Virus record (IMG/VR): IMGVR_UViG_3300046692_000223
Span: 1-44,662 of that record
Reading direction: 5' to 3' (one strand)
DNA length: 44,662 nt
From: a virus
The notes below the pieces were generated by a model that saw only the letters and a list, made by a program, of their open reading frames with translations, was not told where the DNA came from and made no database searches. The stretch's first letter is position 1. Each line of letters opens with the position of its first letter. Both the position numbers and the translations under genes were made by a program. Below, in pieces: positions 28,738 to 36,911 of the stretch.

Positions 28738-29367
28738 ATGGCTCTCGGTTACTATACAGGCAAGCGCGGCTTTTTCGGGTTTCTGACAAGCGCCGTCGGA
28801 GAAGATGGGCAGACCAGCAAGGGTGTGCTTGATGCTGTTGCTCTCGTCGATTCGGCGGGAAATCCGATTGGCGCTGGGGATGGCACGCTTTCCGTTGCCG
28901 CCACAGGCATCACCGCATCCGCCAGCTTCACCCCAGCCGCTGCGGCTTATGGCGCGGGCGACATCATGTCGGTGGCGCAGCCCTTCGCCTTCACCTACGC
29001 GAACGGTAGCGCGATCCCGGCCGGGTCGCTGATCCGCATCCTGACGGCGATCGTGAAGATCGACCAGACCGCGCTGCAGGCGAGCGAGGCGGCTTACACG
29101 CTGCAATGCTATTCGGTGACGCCACCGAGCGCGCAGGCTGACAATGCGGCGTGGACGCTGGCCTCGGCCGATCTGCCTTCCTATCGCGGGGCAATTGGCT
29201 TGGGGACACCGGTAGATCTCGGCGCCGCCTGCTACATCAAGACACCCAACGTCGATCTCGATATCAAACTGAGCACGGCGAGCCTGTTCGCTGAACTCCA
29301 GACCGTTGCCGGGTTCACCGCAACGGCGGTAGCGCGACAGGTCCTGCTTTATGGAATCGTGCTGTAA
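28738..29367 (+). CDS. Putative virion structural protein
   Basis: This 209-aa protein is beta-rich, with Ala/Gly/Thr-dominated composition and a short N-terminal KRGFFGFLTSAVG segment. A strong AGGAGG precedes its ATG. It abuts the SGNH protein by one base. It is probably part of the head surface with its neighbours, by position only. Confidence 0.6.
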   Translation: MALGYYTGKRGFFGFLTSAVGEDGQTSKGVLDAVALVDSAGNPIGAGDGTLSVAATGITASASFTPAAAAYGAGDIMSVAQPFAFTYANGSAIPAGSLIRILTAIVKIDQTALQASEAAYTLQCYSVTPPSAQADNAAWTLASADLPSYRGAIGLGTPVDLGAACYIKTPNVDLDIKLSTASLFAELQTVAGFTATAVARQVLLYGIVL

Positions 29368-31502
29368 TGATCCCCGGCTCGCGCCGCGTAATCCTGATGA
29401 CACGCCGTGTCGCTTCATATCCGGCCGCAGTCTATGACAGTTTCGCCGCGCCTACAGGCTCGATCAACGGGCGCGCCACCGAAACTGGCGGCCTGACCTG
29501 GGCGATATCCGCCTATCTGGGATCGAACACGACGGCCCTGTCCGTCCTCGTCGCCGGGAAACTCTCCGGCACACAGGGCACGGCTCCGCAACAGAGTTTC
29601 GGCTACGTCACGACGGCGGTGACGGACAACCAGTGGATCACCCGCCAGATGGCGCTGATCACCGGCATGACCACGTCGCTTCTTGTTGGTGATCATATCA
29701 CGAGCAGTGGCGGCGCCTTCAGTTCGCTCGCATTGGCGTCGTCGACGGCGACAGGCGTAGCCGGTGCGTTGACTTGGCGGCCAACCGTCGCGGGCGTAAC
29801 AGGCACCACTGCTACCATAGGGCTCAACATTACCCCCGTCGACGGCGACAGCTTCCAGGCGCGCTATTCCAAGCCCGCTTCGAACGTCCTCGTCGATCTC
29901 TACATGAACGGGCGCAAGATCGGCGCGCAGTACGATCTGACGGCCGGCGCCCCAACGCTGCCGCTGACCTACTCCCATGGCTTCCGCGGCACGCTGCCTA
30001 ATACGGGCCCGGTGGATTCGATCGAGATCGGCGATCCGACAGTCGCGGGCATGGTTACGGCATTCCTGCCCAATCGCATTATCCAGATGGATGGTGCGGG
30101 TGGCGGACCCTTCCCCTTGAATGGCGAATATACGCGAGGTGCGCTGCCGTCGCTCGAATACGAGATCCGCGATACGGCCGATGCGAGCCTTGTCGACTGG
30201 ACATCGGTAGCCAGCTTTACCGCCGCCTCGCAGGCATACACGGGCATGTCGCAGACGGTCGTTTCACCTCCATCGGCCGGGATCAAGGCGCGCGTCCGCC
30301 GTGGCGCTCTAGGCGGTGGATACGCCTATTCGGCCTATGGCCCGGCTCAGAAGTTCGGCCATGTCGTCCTGTTCACTGGCCAATCACTGACGACCAACAT
30401 GTGGGCCGGAACCACGGGCGTTACACTGACCGCAGGCGCCAATCTGTGGAGTGTTGGCGGCTCGCTCGGGCAGGGCGGAACGGTGACGTGGCCCAACGAT
30501 GCCGATCGCAGGCAATTGAAGATCGTCGACAACAGCCCGATGGCGATGTTCGGCAACACGATCCAGAGTGTGGACACGGCGCGCCCTGTCTCCACGATCT
30601 TCGGCGGTCGCGGCGGCACATATACCTGGGAGCGCCTGCCGGGGACGGCAAACAACGATGCGCAGCGCGATGGCATCCGACATGCCGGGCTCAACTTCGC
30701 GACCGCAATCATCAACAGCGGGCAGTTTGAGTGCGTCACCGACACGACCAAGATCGCAACCTATGCCGCCGATACAGCATCGATCGTCGCCGATAACGAG
30801 GCGCTGATCGGCCGCGCTGCGAAGTGGATCATGACGCCGCTCACGTCGGTTTGGGGCGCCACGGACGCCAACAGCGAGACGTTGCGGCGCATCCAGTGGG
30901 CGATGTGCCAGGCGGACCCGACGCGGTATTTCTGGGGGCCGCAGCTATGCGATATCCAGCACGCGACGAGCGACGTGTACCACTTCGTGGCTGCTGGCTA
31001 TGTCGAGGAAGCGCGGCGCTACGCATGGTCGTGGCTCAAGATGATGGGCTTCTCGACCTATGATCGCAGCGGGCCTATCCTGCTTTCGGCGGTCAAGGAT
31101 AGCTCCAGCCAGTTGACCGTGACGTTCGATCTGAACGGCGCATCGGGGCTCGAGATCGCCAACTCGGGCTTTCTCGGCGACTATCGGGGTGGCTTGCGTT
31201 TCGCCGCGGCATCTTCGTTCGCCTCGCCGCTTTCGCCTCTGCTCGCGACCATCAACGCGGTTGTCGGCACGACGCAGAGCATCACCTATACATTCACAGG
31301 CACGCCGTTCCTGAGCGGTCCCGGCTACGTCTCCAGCCTGTACGGAACCGAGCCGTTCAACCCGAGCGGCGATGCGACGATCCGCGCGAACTACGCCACG
31401 CAGGCTTCGATGCTGCGCGGGCTGTGGAGCGGGACCAATGAGCAGAACATCCCCATCCAGCCCTATTACTCAGCGGGGGGTGATTATGTCACGGCGAGTT
31501 GA
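29367..31502 (+). CDS. Large virion protein with SGNH/sialate-O-acetylesterase-like domain
   Basis: In this 711-aa protein residues about 330-555 resemble an SGNH hydrolase: block I VVLFTGQSL with Ser340, a middle FGGRGGTYTWERLPG, and block V SDVYHFVAAGY with Asp536 and His539. Flanking parts (about 1-320 and 560-700) are beta-rich, Gly/Ser/Thr-dominated and look like carbohydrate-binding or fibre modules. It sits between coat and gp4, where P22 has no such gene, so it may be a head-attached esterase acting on surface glycans. Substrate and activity are unknown. Confidence 0.75.
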   Translation: MIPGSRRVILMTRRVASYPAAVYDSFAAPTGSINGRATETGGLTWAISAYLGSNTTALSVLVAGKLSGTQGTAPQQSFGYVTTAVTDNQWITRQMALITGMTTSLLVGDHITSSGGAFSSLALASSTATGVAGALTWRPTVAGVTGTTATIGLNITPVDGDSFQARYSKPASNVLVDLYMNGRKIGAQYDLTAGAPTLPLTYSHGFRGTLPNTGPVDSIEIGDPTVAGMVTAFLPNRIIQMDGAGGGPFPLNGEYTRGALPSLEYEIRDTADASLVDWTSVASFTAASQAYTGMSQTVVSPPSAGIKARVRRGALGGGYAYSAYGPAQKFGHVVLFTGQSLTTNMWAGTTGVTLTAGANLWSVGGSLGQGGTVTWPNDADRRQLKIVDNSPMAMFGNTIQSVDTARPVSTIFGGRGGTYTWERLPGTANNDAQRDGIRHAGLNFATAIINSGQFECVTDTTKIATYAADTASIVADNEALIGRAAKWIMTPLTSVWGATDANSETLRRIQWAMCQADPTRYFWGPQLCDIQHATSDVYHFVAAGYVEEARRYAWSWLKMMGFSTYDRSGPILLSAVKDSSSQLTVTFDLNGASGLEIANSGFLGDYRGGLRFAAASSFASPLSPLLATINAVVGTTQSITYTFTGTPFLSGPGYVSSLYGTEPFNPSGDATIRANYATQASMLRGLWSGTNEQNIPIQPYYSAGGDYVTAS

Positions 31503-31521
31503 TGGCGGGAGGAATGGTTAG

Positions 31522-32262
31522 ATGGCCGTCACCTGGGCAGCCAAATCACCTAATGAGATCCGCACCTACGGCCTGAACTGGATAGGCAGGCTTCAGGGCG
31601 ACACCATCGCGTCCTCAACGCTGGTGGTGACCGATGGCACGGTCACGCTCTCGGATGTCGCGAACACGGTCAACGCGATCACCGCGAAGGTGTCGGGCGG
31701 CGCGGCTTGCGAATCAGCGGTGCTGACGAACACCATCGTCACGGCGAATGGCAGCACCTTCGAGGAAACCATCACGCTGAGCATCGTCGCCGATGGATCG
31801 CTCAATGCGATGCCGTCGACAGCGATCAAGCGCATCATCGTCGACATGGCGTTCGAGGAGGCGGCTCTCGCGGGCTATGAGTTCGACCTGACCGCGGACG
31901 AACTGCAGACCGCCCTGCGCCGGCTCGATGGCCTGATGGCGGAATGGCAGGGCCAAGGCATCAATCTCAATTATAACCAGCCGGCGACGTTCGGGCAGGG
32001 CGATCTGGACGACCAAAGCGGCATCCCCGATGCGACATTGAACGGGGCGGCGCTCTATCTCGCGATGCGCATCTTCCCGCGCTTCAACAAGGTGATGAAG
32101 GCGGGAACCCGCATTGCCCTGGCGAACGCGATGATGACGATTCGCGCGCTCGGCTCAAAAACGCCGCTCGTGCAATATCGCTGGGGAACGCCGCGCGGGG
32201 CTGGCAATCGACGGTTTGGCTCTCTCAGCCCCTTCATCTATTGGACCGATTGTTCCTGCTGA
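31522..32262 (+). CDS. Head-completion protein, P22 gp4-like, with extra N-terminal domain
   Basis: In this 246-aa protein residues about 100-240 match the P22 gp4 tail-accessory family (DMAFEEAALAGYEFDLTADE, then LQTALRRLDGLMAEW and a NYNQP loop), which plugs the portal after packaging. Residues about 1-88 form an added Ig-like beta domain starting WAAKSPNEIRTYGLNWIGRL, of a type seen in phage surface and fibre proteins. P22 gp4 (166 aa) lacks it. The stop overlaps the gp10-like start (TGATG). Confidence 0.8.
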   Translation: MAVTWAAKSPNEIRTYGLNWIGRLQGDTIASSTLVVTDGTVTLSDVANTVNAITAKVSGGAACESAVLTNTIVTANGSTFEETITLSIVADGSLNAMPSTAIKRIIVDMAFEEAALAGYEFDLTADELQTALRRLDGLMAEWQGQGINLNYNQPATFGQGDLDDQSGIPDATLNGAALYLAMRIFPRFNKVMKAGTRIALANAMMTIRALGSKTPLVQYRWGTPRGAGNRRFGSLSPFIYWTDCSC

Positions 32263-33671
32263 TGGTTCAGGCCCCGATCCCGATCCTCGAAGGCATCTAC
32301 GCCGACAGCCAGAGCGGCTTCGTCAGTTCGCTGCCGATCAACCGCGAGCCGTTCGTGCAGGATACCGGCATATCGAAAGGCTATCTGCGCTGCGCCCCAG
32401 GTGTCGATCTCTTCGCCACGGGACCGGGCGCCGACCGCGGGGGCATCAACTGGAATGAGACCTGCTATCGCGTGATGGGCACGGCGCTGGTGTCGATCGC
32501 GGCGGACGGAACAATGACCACCATAGGCGATGTCGGAGCAGGCGGCCCGGCCAAGTTCGACTATTCGTTCGACCGGCTCGGCATCAACAGCGGCACCGAT
32601 CTTTGGTATTGGGATGGCACAGCACTCGCGCGCGTGACCGACATCGATCTCGGCACGGTCATAGACTTCATCTGGGTCGACGGCTATTTCATGACGACCG
32701 ATGGCGAATTCATCGTCGTGACCGATCTCAACGACCCGTTTTCGGTGGATCCACTCAAATATGGGTCATCGGAAGCGGACCCCGACCCGATCACCGGCCT
32801 GATCAAGATACGGGACGAGGTCTATGCGCTCAATCGCAACTCGATCCAGGGCTTTACCAATGTCGGCGGCTCCGGCTTCCCCTTCTCGGTCAATCCCGGC
32901 GCGATCATCGACAAGGGCTGTGTCGGGCCGCGGGCCAAGGCGATATTCATGCAGAGCTTCGCGTTCGTGGGATCGGCGCGCAACGAGGCGCTGGCGGTCT
33001 ATATGGCGGGAGCAGGCCAGGCCGAGAAGATATCCGGGCAGGAACTGGATGACGCCCTCGCGCTGCTGACGGATGAACAGGCGCGCGCGATCGAGCTTGA
33101 GACGCGCATCGAGAAGGACGAGCAGCGGCTGATCGTGCATCTGCCCGACCAGAGTTTCGTATTTTACGCGTCGGCCTCGCAGACCTTCGGGAAAAAGGTG
33201 TGGACGATCCTGAAGGACGGCATCCTGATGGACCAGCCCTATGCGTCGCGGCATCTGGTGCGCTGCTATGCGAAATGGATCGTGGGCGACGATCAGGGCC
33301 GCGTCGGTGTTCTGAATCAGGGGGCGGAAACGCGTTTCGGATCGGTGGCAGGCTGGCAGTTCGACACGCCTCTCGTCTTCAATGGCGGCTCGCGCGGCAT
33401 CATCAATGCACTGGAGCTTGTGGGCCTGCCCGGCAATGCTCCGTTCGGCACAGATCCGCGGATATTCCTGTCGATCACGACGGACGGGCGGACATGGGGA
33501 CAGGAACGCTCCGTGTCGCCCGGAGCCGCTGGAGAGAGGCGCAAGCGCACGCAGTGGCGGCCGGGGCGTCGCTTCGATCTGTGGTGCGGTCTGCGCTTTC
33601 GCGGTGCGGACGCAGGTACGGCGCCATGGTCTATGCTCAACGCCGATATCGAGGGGCTGGGCGATGCCTGA
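32262..33671 (+). CDS. Tail hub/packaged-DNA stabilisation protein, P22 gp10-like
   Basis: This 469-aa protein (P22 gp10 472 aa) forms the hexameric tail hub below gp4 and carries the tailspikes. It is beta-propeller-like, with repeated short strands and blocks such as YFMTTDGEFIVVTDLNDPFS, then YGSSEADPDPITGLIKIRDE and RIEKDEQRLIVHLPDQSFVF. I use the ATG at 32262 in TGATG rather than an upstream TTG. It overlaps the next gene by eight bases. Confidence 0.88.
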   Translation: MVQAPIPILEGIYADSQSGFVSSLPINREPFVQDTGISKGYLRCAPGVDLFATGPGADRGGINWNETCYRVMGTALVSIAADGTMTTIGDVGAGGPAKFDYSFDRLGINSGTDLWYWDGTALARVTDIDLGTVIDFIWVDGYFMTTDGEFIVVTDLNDPFSVDPLKYGSSEADPDPITGLIKIRDEVYALNRNSIQGFTNVGGSGFPFSVNPGAIIDKGCVGPRAKAIFMQSFAFVGSARNEALAVYMAGAGQAEKISGQELDDALALLTDEQARAIELETRIEKDEQRLIVHLPDQSFVFYASASQTFGKKVWTILKDGILMDQPYASRHLVRCYAKWIVGDDQGRVGVLNQGAETRFGSVAGWQFDTPLVFNGGSRGIINALELVGLPGNAPFGTDPRIFLSITTDGRTWGQERSVSPGAAGERRKRTQWRPGRRFDLWCGLRFRGADAGTAPWSMLNADIEGLGDA

Positions 33672-34266
33672 TCCGATCGAGGTCATGACCAAGGCCGTTC
33701 TGGCGCGGCCGAAGATCTACGAGTTCATGGGCAATCCGACACCCCAGGCCGTGAAGGCGTTCGAGGATCTGCAGCGCGACGCACTTGGTGGCGGCGAGTT
33801 CACGACCGGCGTTCAGAATGCCTCGCTGCTGGTGCTGGCGGCGTCCGATGTGCTGATAGGCGAGCGCGTGCTGACCGAGTCAGCCGCTATTTCCCTTACG
33901 GACGGCGGCGCTGGCGGGGCGCTGACGATCGATCTGGCCGACACGGCCGTCACGCCAAACACCTACGGCTCGGCGAGCGCGACGGTATCGTTCACGGTTG
34001 ACCAGAAGGGCAGGATCACCAGCGCGAACGCATTTAGCCTCAATACCGACAACATCACTGAAGGGGCGAAACTCTTCTATACGGACACACGGGCGCGAGC
34101 CTCGCTCGCCGCCGGCACGGGCCTCACCTATAGCGCGGTGACGGGGGAATTCACCGTCAACGCAGCGCTGGCGGCCCTCGCGGCCGTCTCCGGCCCGGTT
34201 AGCGGGACGTTCGCTTCGCCGACATCCATCACGGTGCAGAACGGCCTAATCGTCGCCATATCCTGA
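33664..34266 (+). CDS. Tail needle or tail-fibre-like protein (gp26 position)
   Basis: In this 200-aa protein the N-terminal half is helical, then a repeated beta-type segment contains NITEGAKLFYTDTRARASLA, a stretch typical of trimeric phage fibres. The last 50 residues are beta-rich and end VQNGLIVAIS. In P22 the needle gp26 (233 aa) lies exactly here, between gp10 and the ejection proteins, so a needle-like plug role is inferred from synteny. Confidence 0.68.
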   Translation: MPDPIEVMTKAVLARPKIYEFMGNPTPQAVKAFEDLQRDALGGGEFTTGVQNASLLVLAASDVLIGERVLTESAAISLTDGGAGGALTIDLADTAVTPNTYGSASATVSFTVDQKGRITSANAFSLNTDNITEGAKLFYTDTRARASLAAGTGLTYSAVTGEFTVNAALAALAAVSGPVSGTFASPTSITVQNGLIVAIS

Positions 34267-34286
34267 TTGCCTATTAAATAGGCAAT
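34266..34286. repeat. Late palindrome copy 3 (ATTGCCTA-N5-TAGGCAAT)
   Basis: Eight-base arms with spacer TTAAA, the longest copy of the family. It begins at the last base of the needle-position gene. GCTAG follows five bases after the right arm's GGCA. Confidence 0.75.
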
Positions 34287-34299
34287 TCCGCTAGCAATC

Positions 34300-34316
34300 T
34301 GCCTAAAAAACAGGCA
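34300..34316. repeat. Late palindrome copy 4 (TGCCT-N7-AGGCA, degenerate)
   Basis: The inner base pair of the consensus is changed (TGCCTAAAAAACAGGCA). It lies 32 bases from copy 3 and 25 bases before the start of the ejection genes. Confidence 0.65.
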
Positions 34317-34341
34317 CAGTCCCCGCGCGAAAGGGGCGCTG

Positions 34342-34968
34342 ATGGGCCTATTCAGTTTTGTCGGCAGCATTCTTGGCGGGAAGTCTTCGAAGAAGGCGGC
34401 CACGAAGGCGGCTGACGCGCAGGTTCAGGCCGCGCAGCTCGGCATCGACGAAACCCGGCGCGAGTTCGATCAGTCCCGCACCGATCAGCTTCCCTGGCTC
34501 AATGCCGGTAAATCCGCGCTCGGCGCGCAGGGCGATCTCCTCGGGTTGAACGGTGGCACCAGCCAGCAGGCATCGATCGATGCACTGCTGAAGTCTCCGC
34601 TCTATCAATCGCTTTTCCAGAATGGAGAGAACACGCTGTTGGCCAATGCGTCGGCATCGGGCGGTCTGCGCGGCGGTAATTTTCAAGCCGCGTCGATGAA
34701 TTTCGGCCGGGATACGCTCTCCCAGGTCATTCAGAGCCAGCTTGCCAATCTTGGCGGCATCTCCTCTCAGGGTGGTGCCACGGGTGCGGGGCTTGGCCAG
34801 CTTGGCGCGCAGGCGGCGCAGTCGATCTCCGGCCTGTACGGCCAGCAGGGCGCGGCTAATGCGGGGAAATATCTCGCGAAGGGTGCGATCAACGCGCAGA
34901 ACTGGAACAACGCTGGCAGCTATCTCGACAATGTCGTGCAGCAGTTCGCCGGGATGGGCGGCTTCTGA
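34342..34968 (+). CDS. DNA ejection/transfer protein (gp7/gp14-like)
   Basis: This 208-aa protein has a short hydrophobic N-terminus (MGLFSFVGSILGGKSSKK), then Gln/Ala/Gly-rich helices (AADAQVQAAQLGIDETRREF, and later QLGAQAAQSISGLYGQQG). This start and composition are typical of P22-like internal virion proteins that leave the capsid with the DNA and help form a channel through the cell envelope. It overlaps the next gene by one base. Confidence 0.78.
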   Translation: MGLFSFVGSILGGKSSKKAATKAADAQVQAAQLGIDETRREFDQSRTDQLPWLNAGKSALGAQGDLLGLNGGTSQQASIDALLKSPLYQSLFQNGENTLLANASASGGLRGGNFQAASMNFGRDTLSQVIQSQLANLGGISSQGGATGAGLGQLGAQAAQSISGLYGQQGAANAGKYLAKGAINAQNWNNAGSYLDNVVQQFAGMGGF

Positions 34969-36911
34969 TGGCGACCAACCCGATCGATTATCTCCGGGCG
35001 ATGGGTGGGATCGATAATCTCGTACCGAGCTACAATCAGCAGCAGGCGCAGCAGCAGCAGTTGCAGGCGAACCAGATGCAGATCGATGCCGCCAAGCAAA
35101 AGCAGGAGCAGGAAGCAGCCCAAAAGGCGGCCTATGCGTCCGATGTGTCGGCCTATCTCGCCAAGCCCACGGTCGAAGGCGCCGCGCGTCTCACCACACT
35201 CTATCCGGACCATGCAGCGGCCATAAAGCAGTCCTGGGACATGCAGGACAGCAACCGCCAGCAGGTTGACCTGCAGCAGATGGCGGACCTGTACGGCGCG
35301 CTGCAGTCGGGCAACCCGGATCTGGCGAAGAAGTCGCTTGAGGCCCGCATCGCCGCGGACAAGAAGGCGGGTGAGGACACGTCCGACGACGAGCAGATCA
35401 TCGAGATGATCAACCGCGATCCGGCCAAGGCGGCGGGGTTCATCGGGCTGCACCTGTCGGCGATCATGGGCGCGGACAAGTTCTCAAGTGTTCTCGGCGC
35501 GCTTGGGAAGAGCAATGACACGCACGTCATCAATCAGGGCGGCGCGCTCGTCGATGACCGCGGCAATGTGCTTTATCAGGCCGATAATCCCTCGAAATAC
35601 ATGACCGTCAAGAACGCGGACGGAACCGAATCGATCGTTCAGGTGGGAGGAGGTGATCAATCCAGCGGCGGCGGGTCGGCGGGTGGCGGCAGCGGCGACA
35701 CGCGCGGCAACCGCAACAACAATCCCGGCAACCTGAAGGACGGCCCATTCGCGAAGGCGCAGCCCGGCTATCAGGGATCGGCAGATGGCTTTGCCGTGTT
35801 CGACAGCCCGCAATCAGGCACTGCCGCGCAGGAAACTCTGCTGACCAAAAGCTATGTCGGCAAGGGCGTCAACACGATCGCCGGGATCATCAACAAATAT
35901 TCCCCTCCGAACGCGCCGGGAAACACGCCCGAATCGACGGCGAACTATATCAAATACGTCGCGAGCAAGACCGGCATTCCTCCGCTCAAGCTGATCACGG
36001 CAGCGGATATCCCGGCAATCGCGGCGGCACAGCGCGAGTTCGAAAACGGCGGCCAGAGCCCGTCTCAGGGGCCGGCAGCATCGGGTGGGGCGAAGACGGT
36101 CTACACGTCTCAGGGCGGCAATGCCGGCACGATCCCCGGCGACCCAACCAAAACGGGCGAAGAATATCTCAAGACGTTGCCGCCGCAGATTGCGTCCCAG
36201 GTCAAGGCCCTATCGGATGGGCGGCTTCCGCTCCCGTCGTCGTTCGCGCTCACAAAGCCCTATTGGCAGAATATGCTGCAGGCGACCGCGCAGTATGACC
36301 CGACATTTGATGCGGCCAATGCGAAGACCCGAGCCGCGACTCGGAAGGAGTTCACCAGCGGCAAGGCGGCCGCGAACATCACGTCGTTCAACACCGTGCT
36401 GGGCCATCTCGACACGCTGAACCATGCCGCGGAGGATCTGCATAATCGCAGCATGCCGATATGGAATAGCCTGGGTAACGCCACACTCTCGGCGACCGGC
36501 GATTCGCGCGTGGTCAAGTTCAACACCGCAAAGCAGGCCGTCGTCAGCGAGCTGGAGCGCGCCTTTCGCGGGTCGGCAGGATCGCTTGCTGGTATCCGGG
36601 ACTGGGAAAAGTCGCTCAATTCCTCGCAATCGCCGGAACAGCTTCGTGCTGCCATCACGCAGATGGTCGATCTTCTCGGGTCGCGCATCAACGCGCTGGG
36701 CGAGCAATATACAGCCGGTATGGGCCGCTCGATCGACGGTATCAATCTGCTCGATAGCCACGCACGCGCAGCTTTCAAGCGGCTGAGCGGCGAGGCTGGT
36801 GGCGCTTCATCGGATCAGCCGGTCAAAGTCAGTGGCGATGCCGACTATGCCAAGCTTGCTTCGGGCACGCGGTTCATAGGCCCGGATGGTAAGCTCAGGA
36901 CCAAGCCATGA
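34968..36911 (+). CDS. Internal virion protein with peptidoglycan-hydrolase-like domain (gp20 position)
   Basis: This 647-aa protein starts with a Gln-rich helical segment (about 25-50). About residues 244-365 hold RGNRNNNPGNLK, then FAVFDSPQSGTAAQ and TIAGIINKYSPPN, a domain type found in virion-associated muralytic proteins, which would open the cell wall during DNA entry. The C-terminal third is helical and polar. By position it corresponds to P22 gp20 (471 aa), with the wall-degrading domain as an addition. Confidence 0.8.
   Translation: MATNPIDYLRAMGGIDNLVPSYNQQQAQQQQLQANQMQIDAAKQKQEQEAAQKAAYASDVSAYLAKPTVEGAARLTTLYPDHAAAIKQSWDMQDSNRQQVDLQQMADLYGALQSGNPDLAKKSLEARIAADKKAGEDTSDDEQIIEMINRDPAKAAGFIGLHLSAIMGADKFSSVLGALGKSNDTHVINQGGALVDDRGNVLYQADNPSKYMTVKNADGTESIVQVGGGDQSSGGGSAGGGSGDTRGNRNNNPGNLKDGPFAKAQPGYQGSADGFAVFDSPQSGTAAQETLLTKSYVGKGVNTIAGIINKYSPPNAPGNTPESTANYIKYVASKTGIPPLKLITAADIPAIAAAQREFENGGQSPSQGPAASGGAKTVYTSQGGNAGTIPGDPTKTGEEYLKTLPPQIASQVKALSDGRLPLPSSFALTKPYWQNMLQATAQYDPTFDAANAKTRAATRKEFTSGKAAANITSFNTVLGHLDTLNHAAEDLHNRSMPIWNSLGNATLSATGDSRVVKFNTAKQAVVSELERAFRGSAGSLAGIRDWEKSLNSSQSPEQLRAAITQMVDLLGSRINALGEQYTAGMGRSIDGINLLDSHARAAFKRLSGEAGGASSDQPVKVSGDADYAKLASGTRFIGPDGKLRTKP

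Noticed and set aside
23394-34316. TGCCTA palindromes as intrinsic terminators
   Set aside because: Stems are only 5-8 bp with A-rich loops and no following T-run, and they would stop transcription inside the virion operon; a DNA-binding site is more likely.
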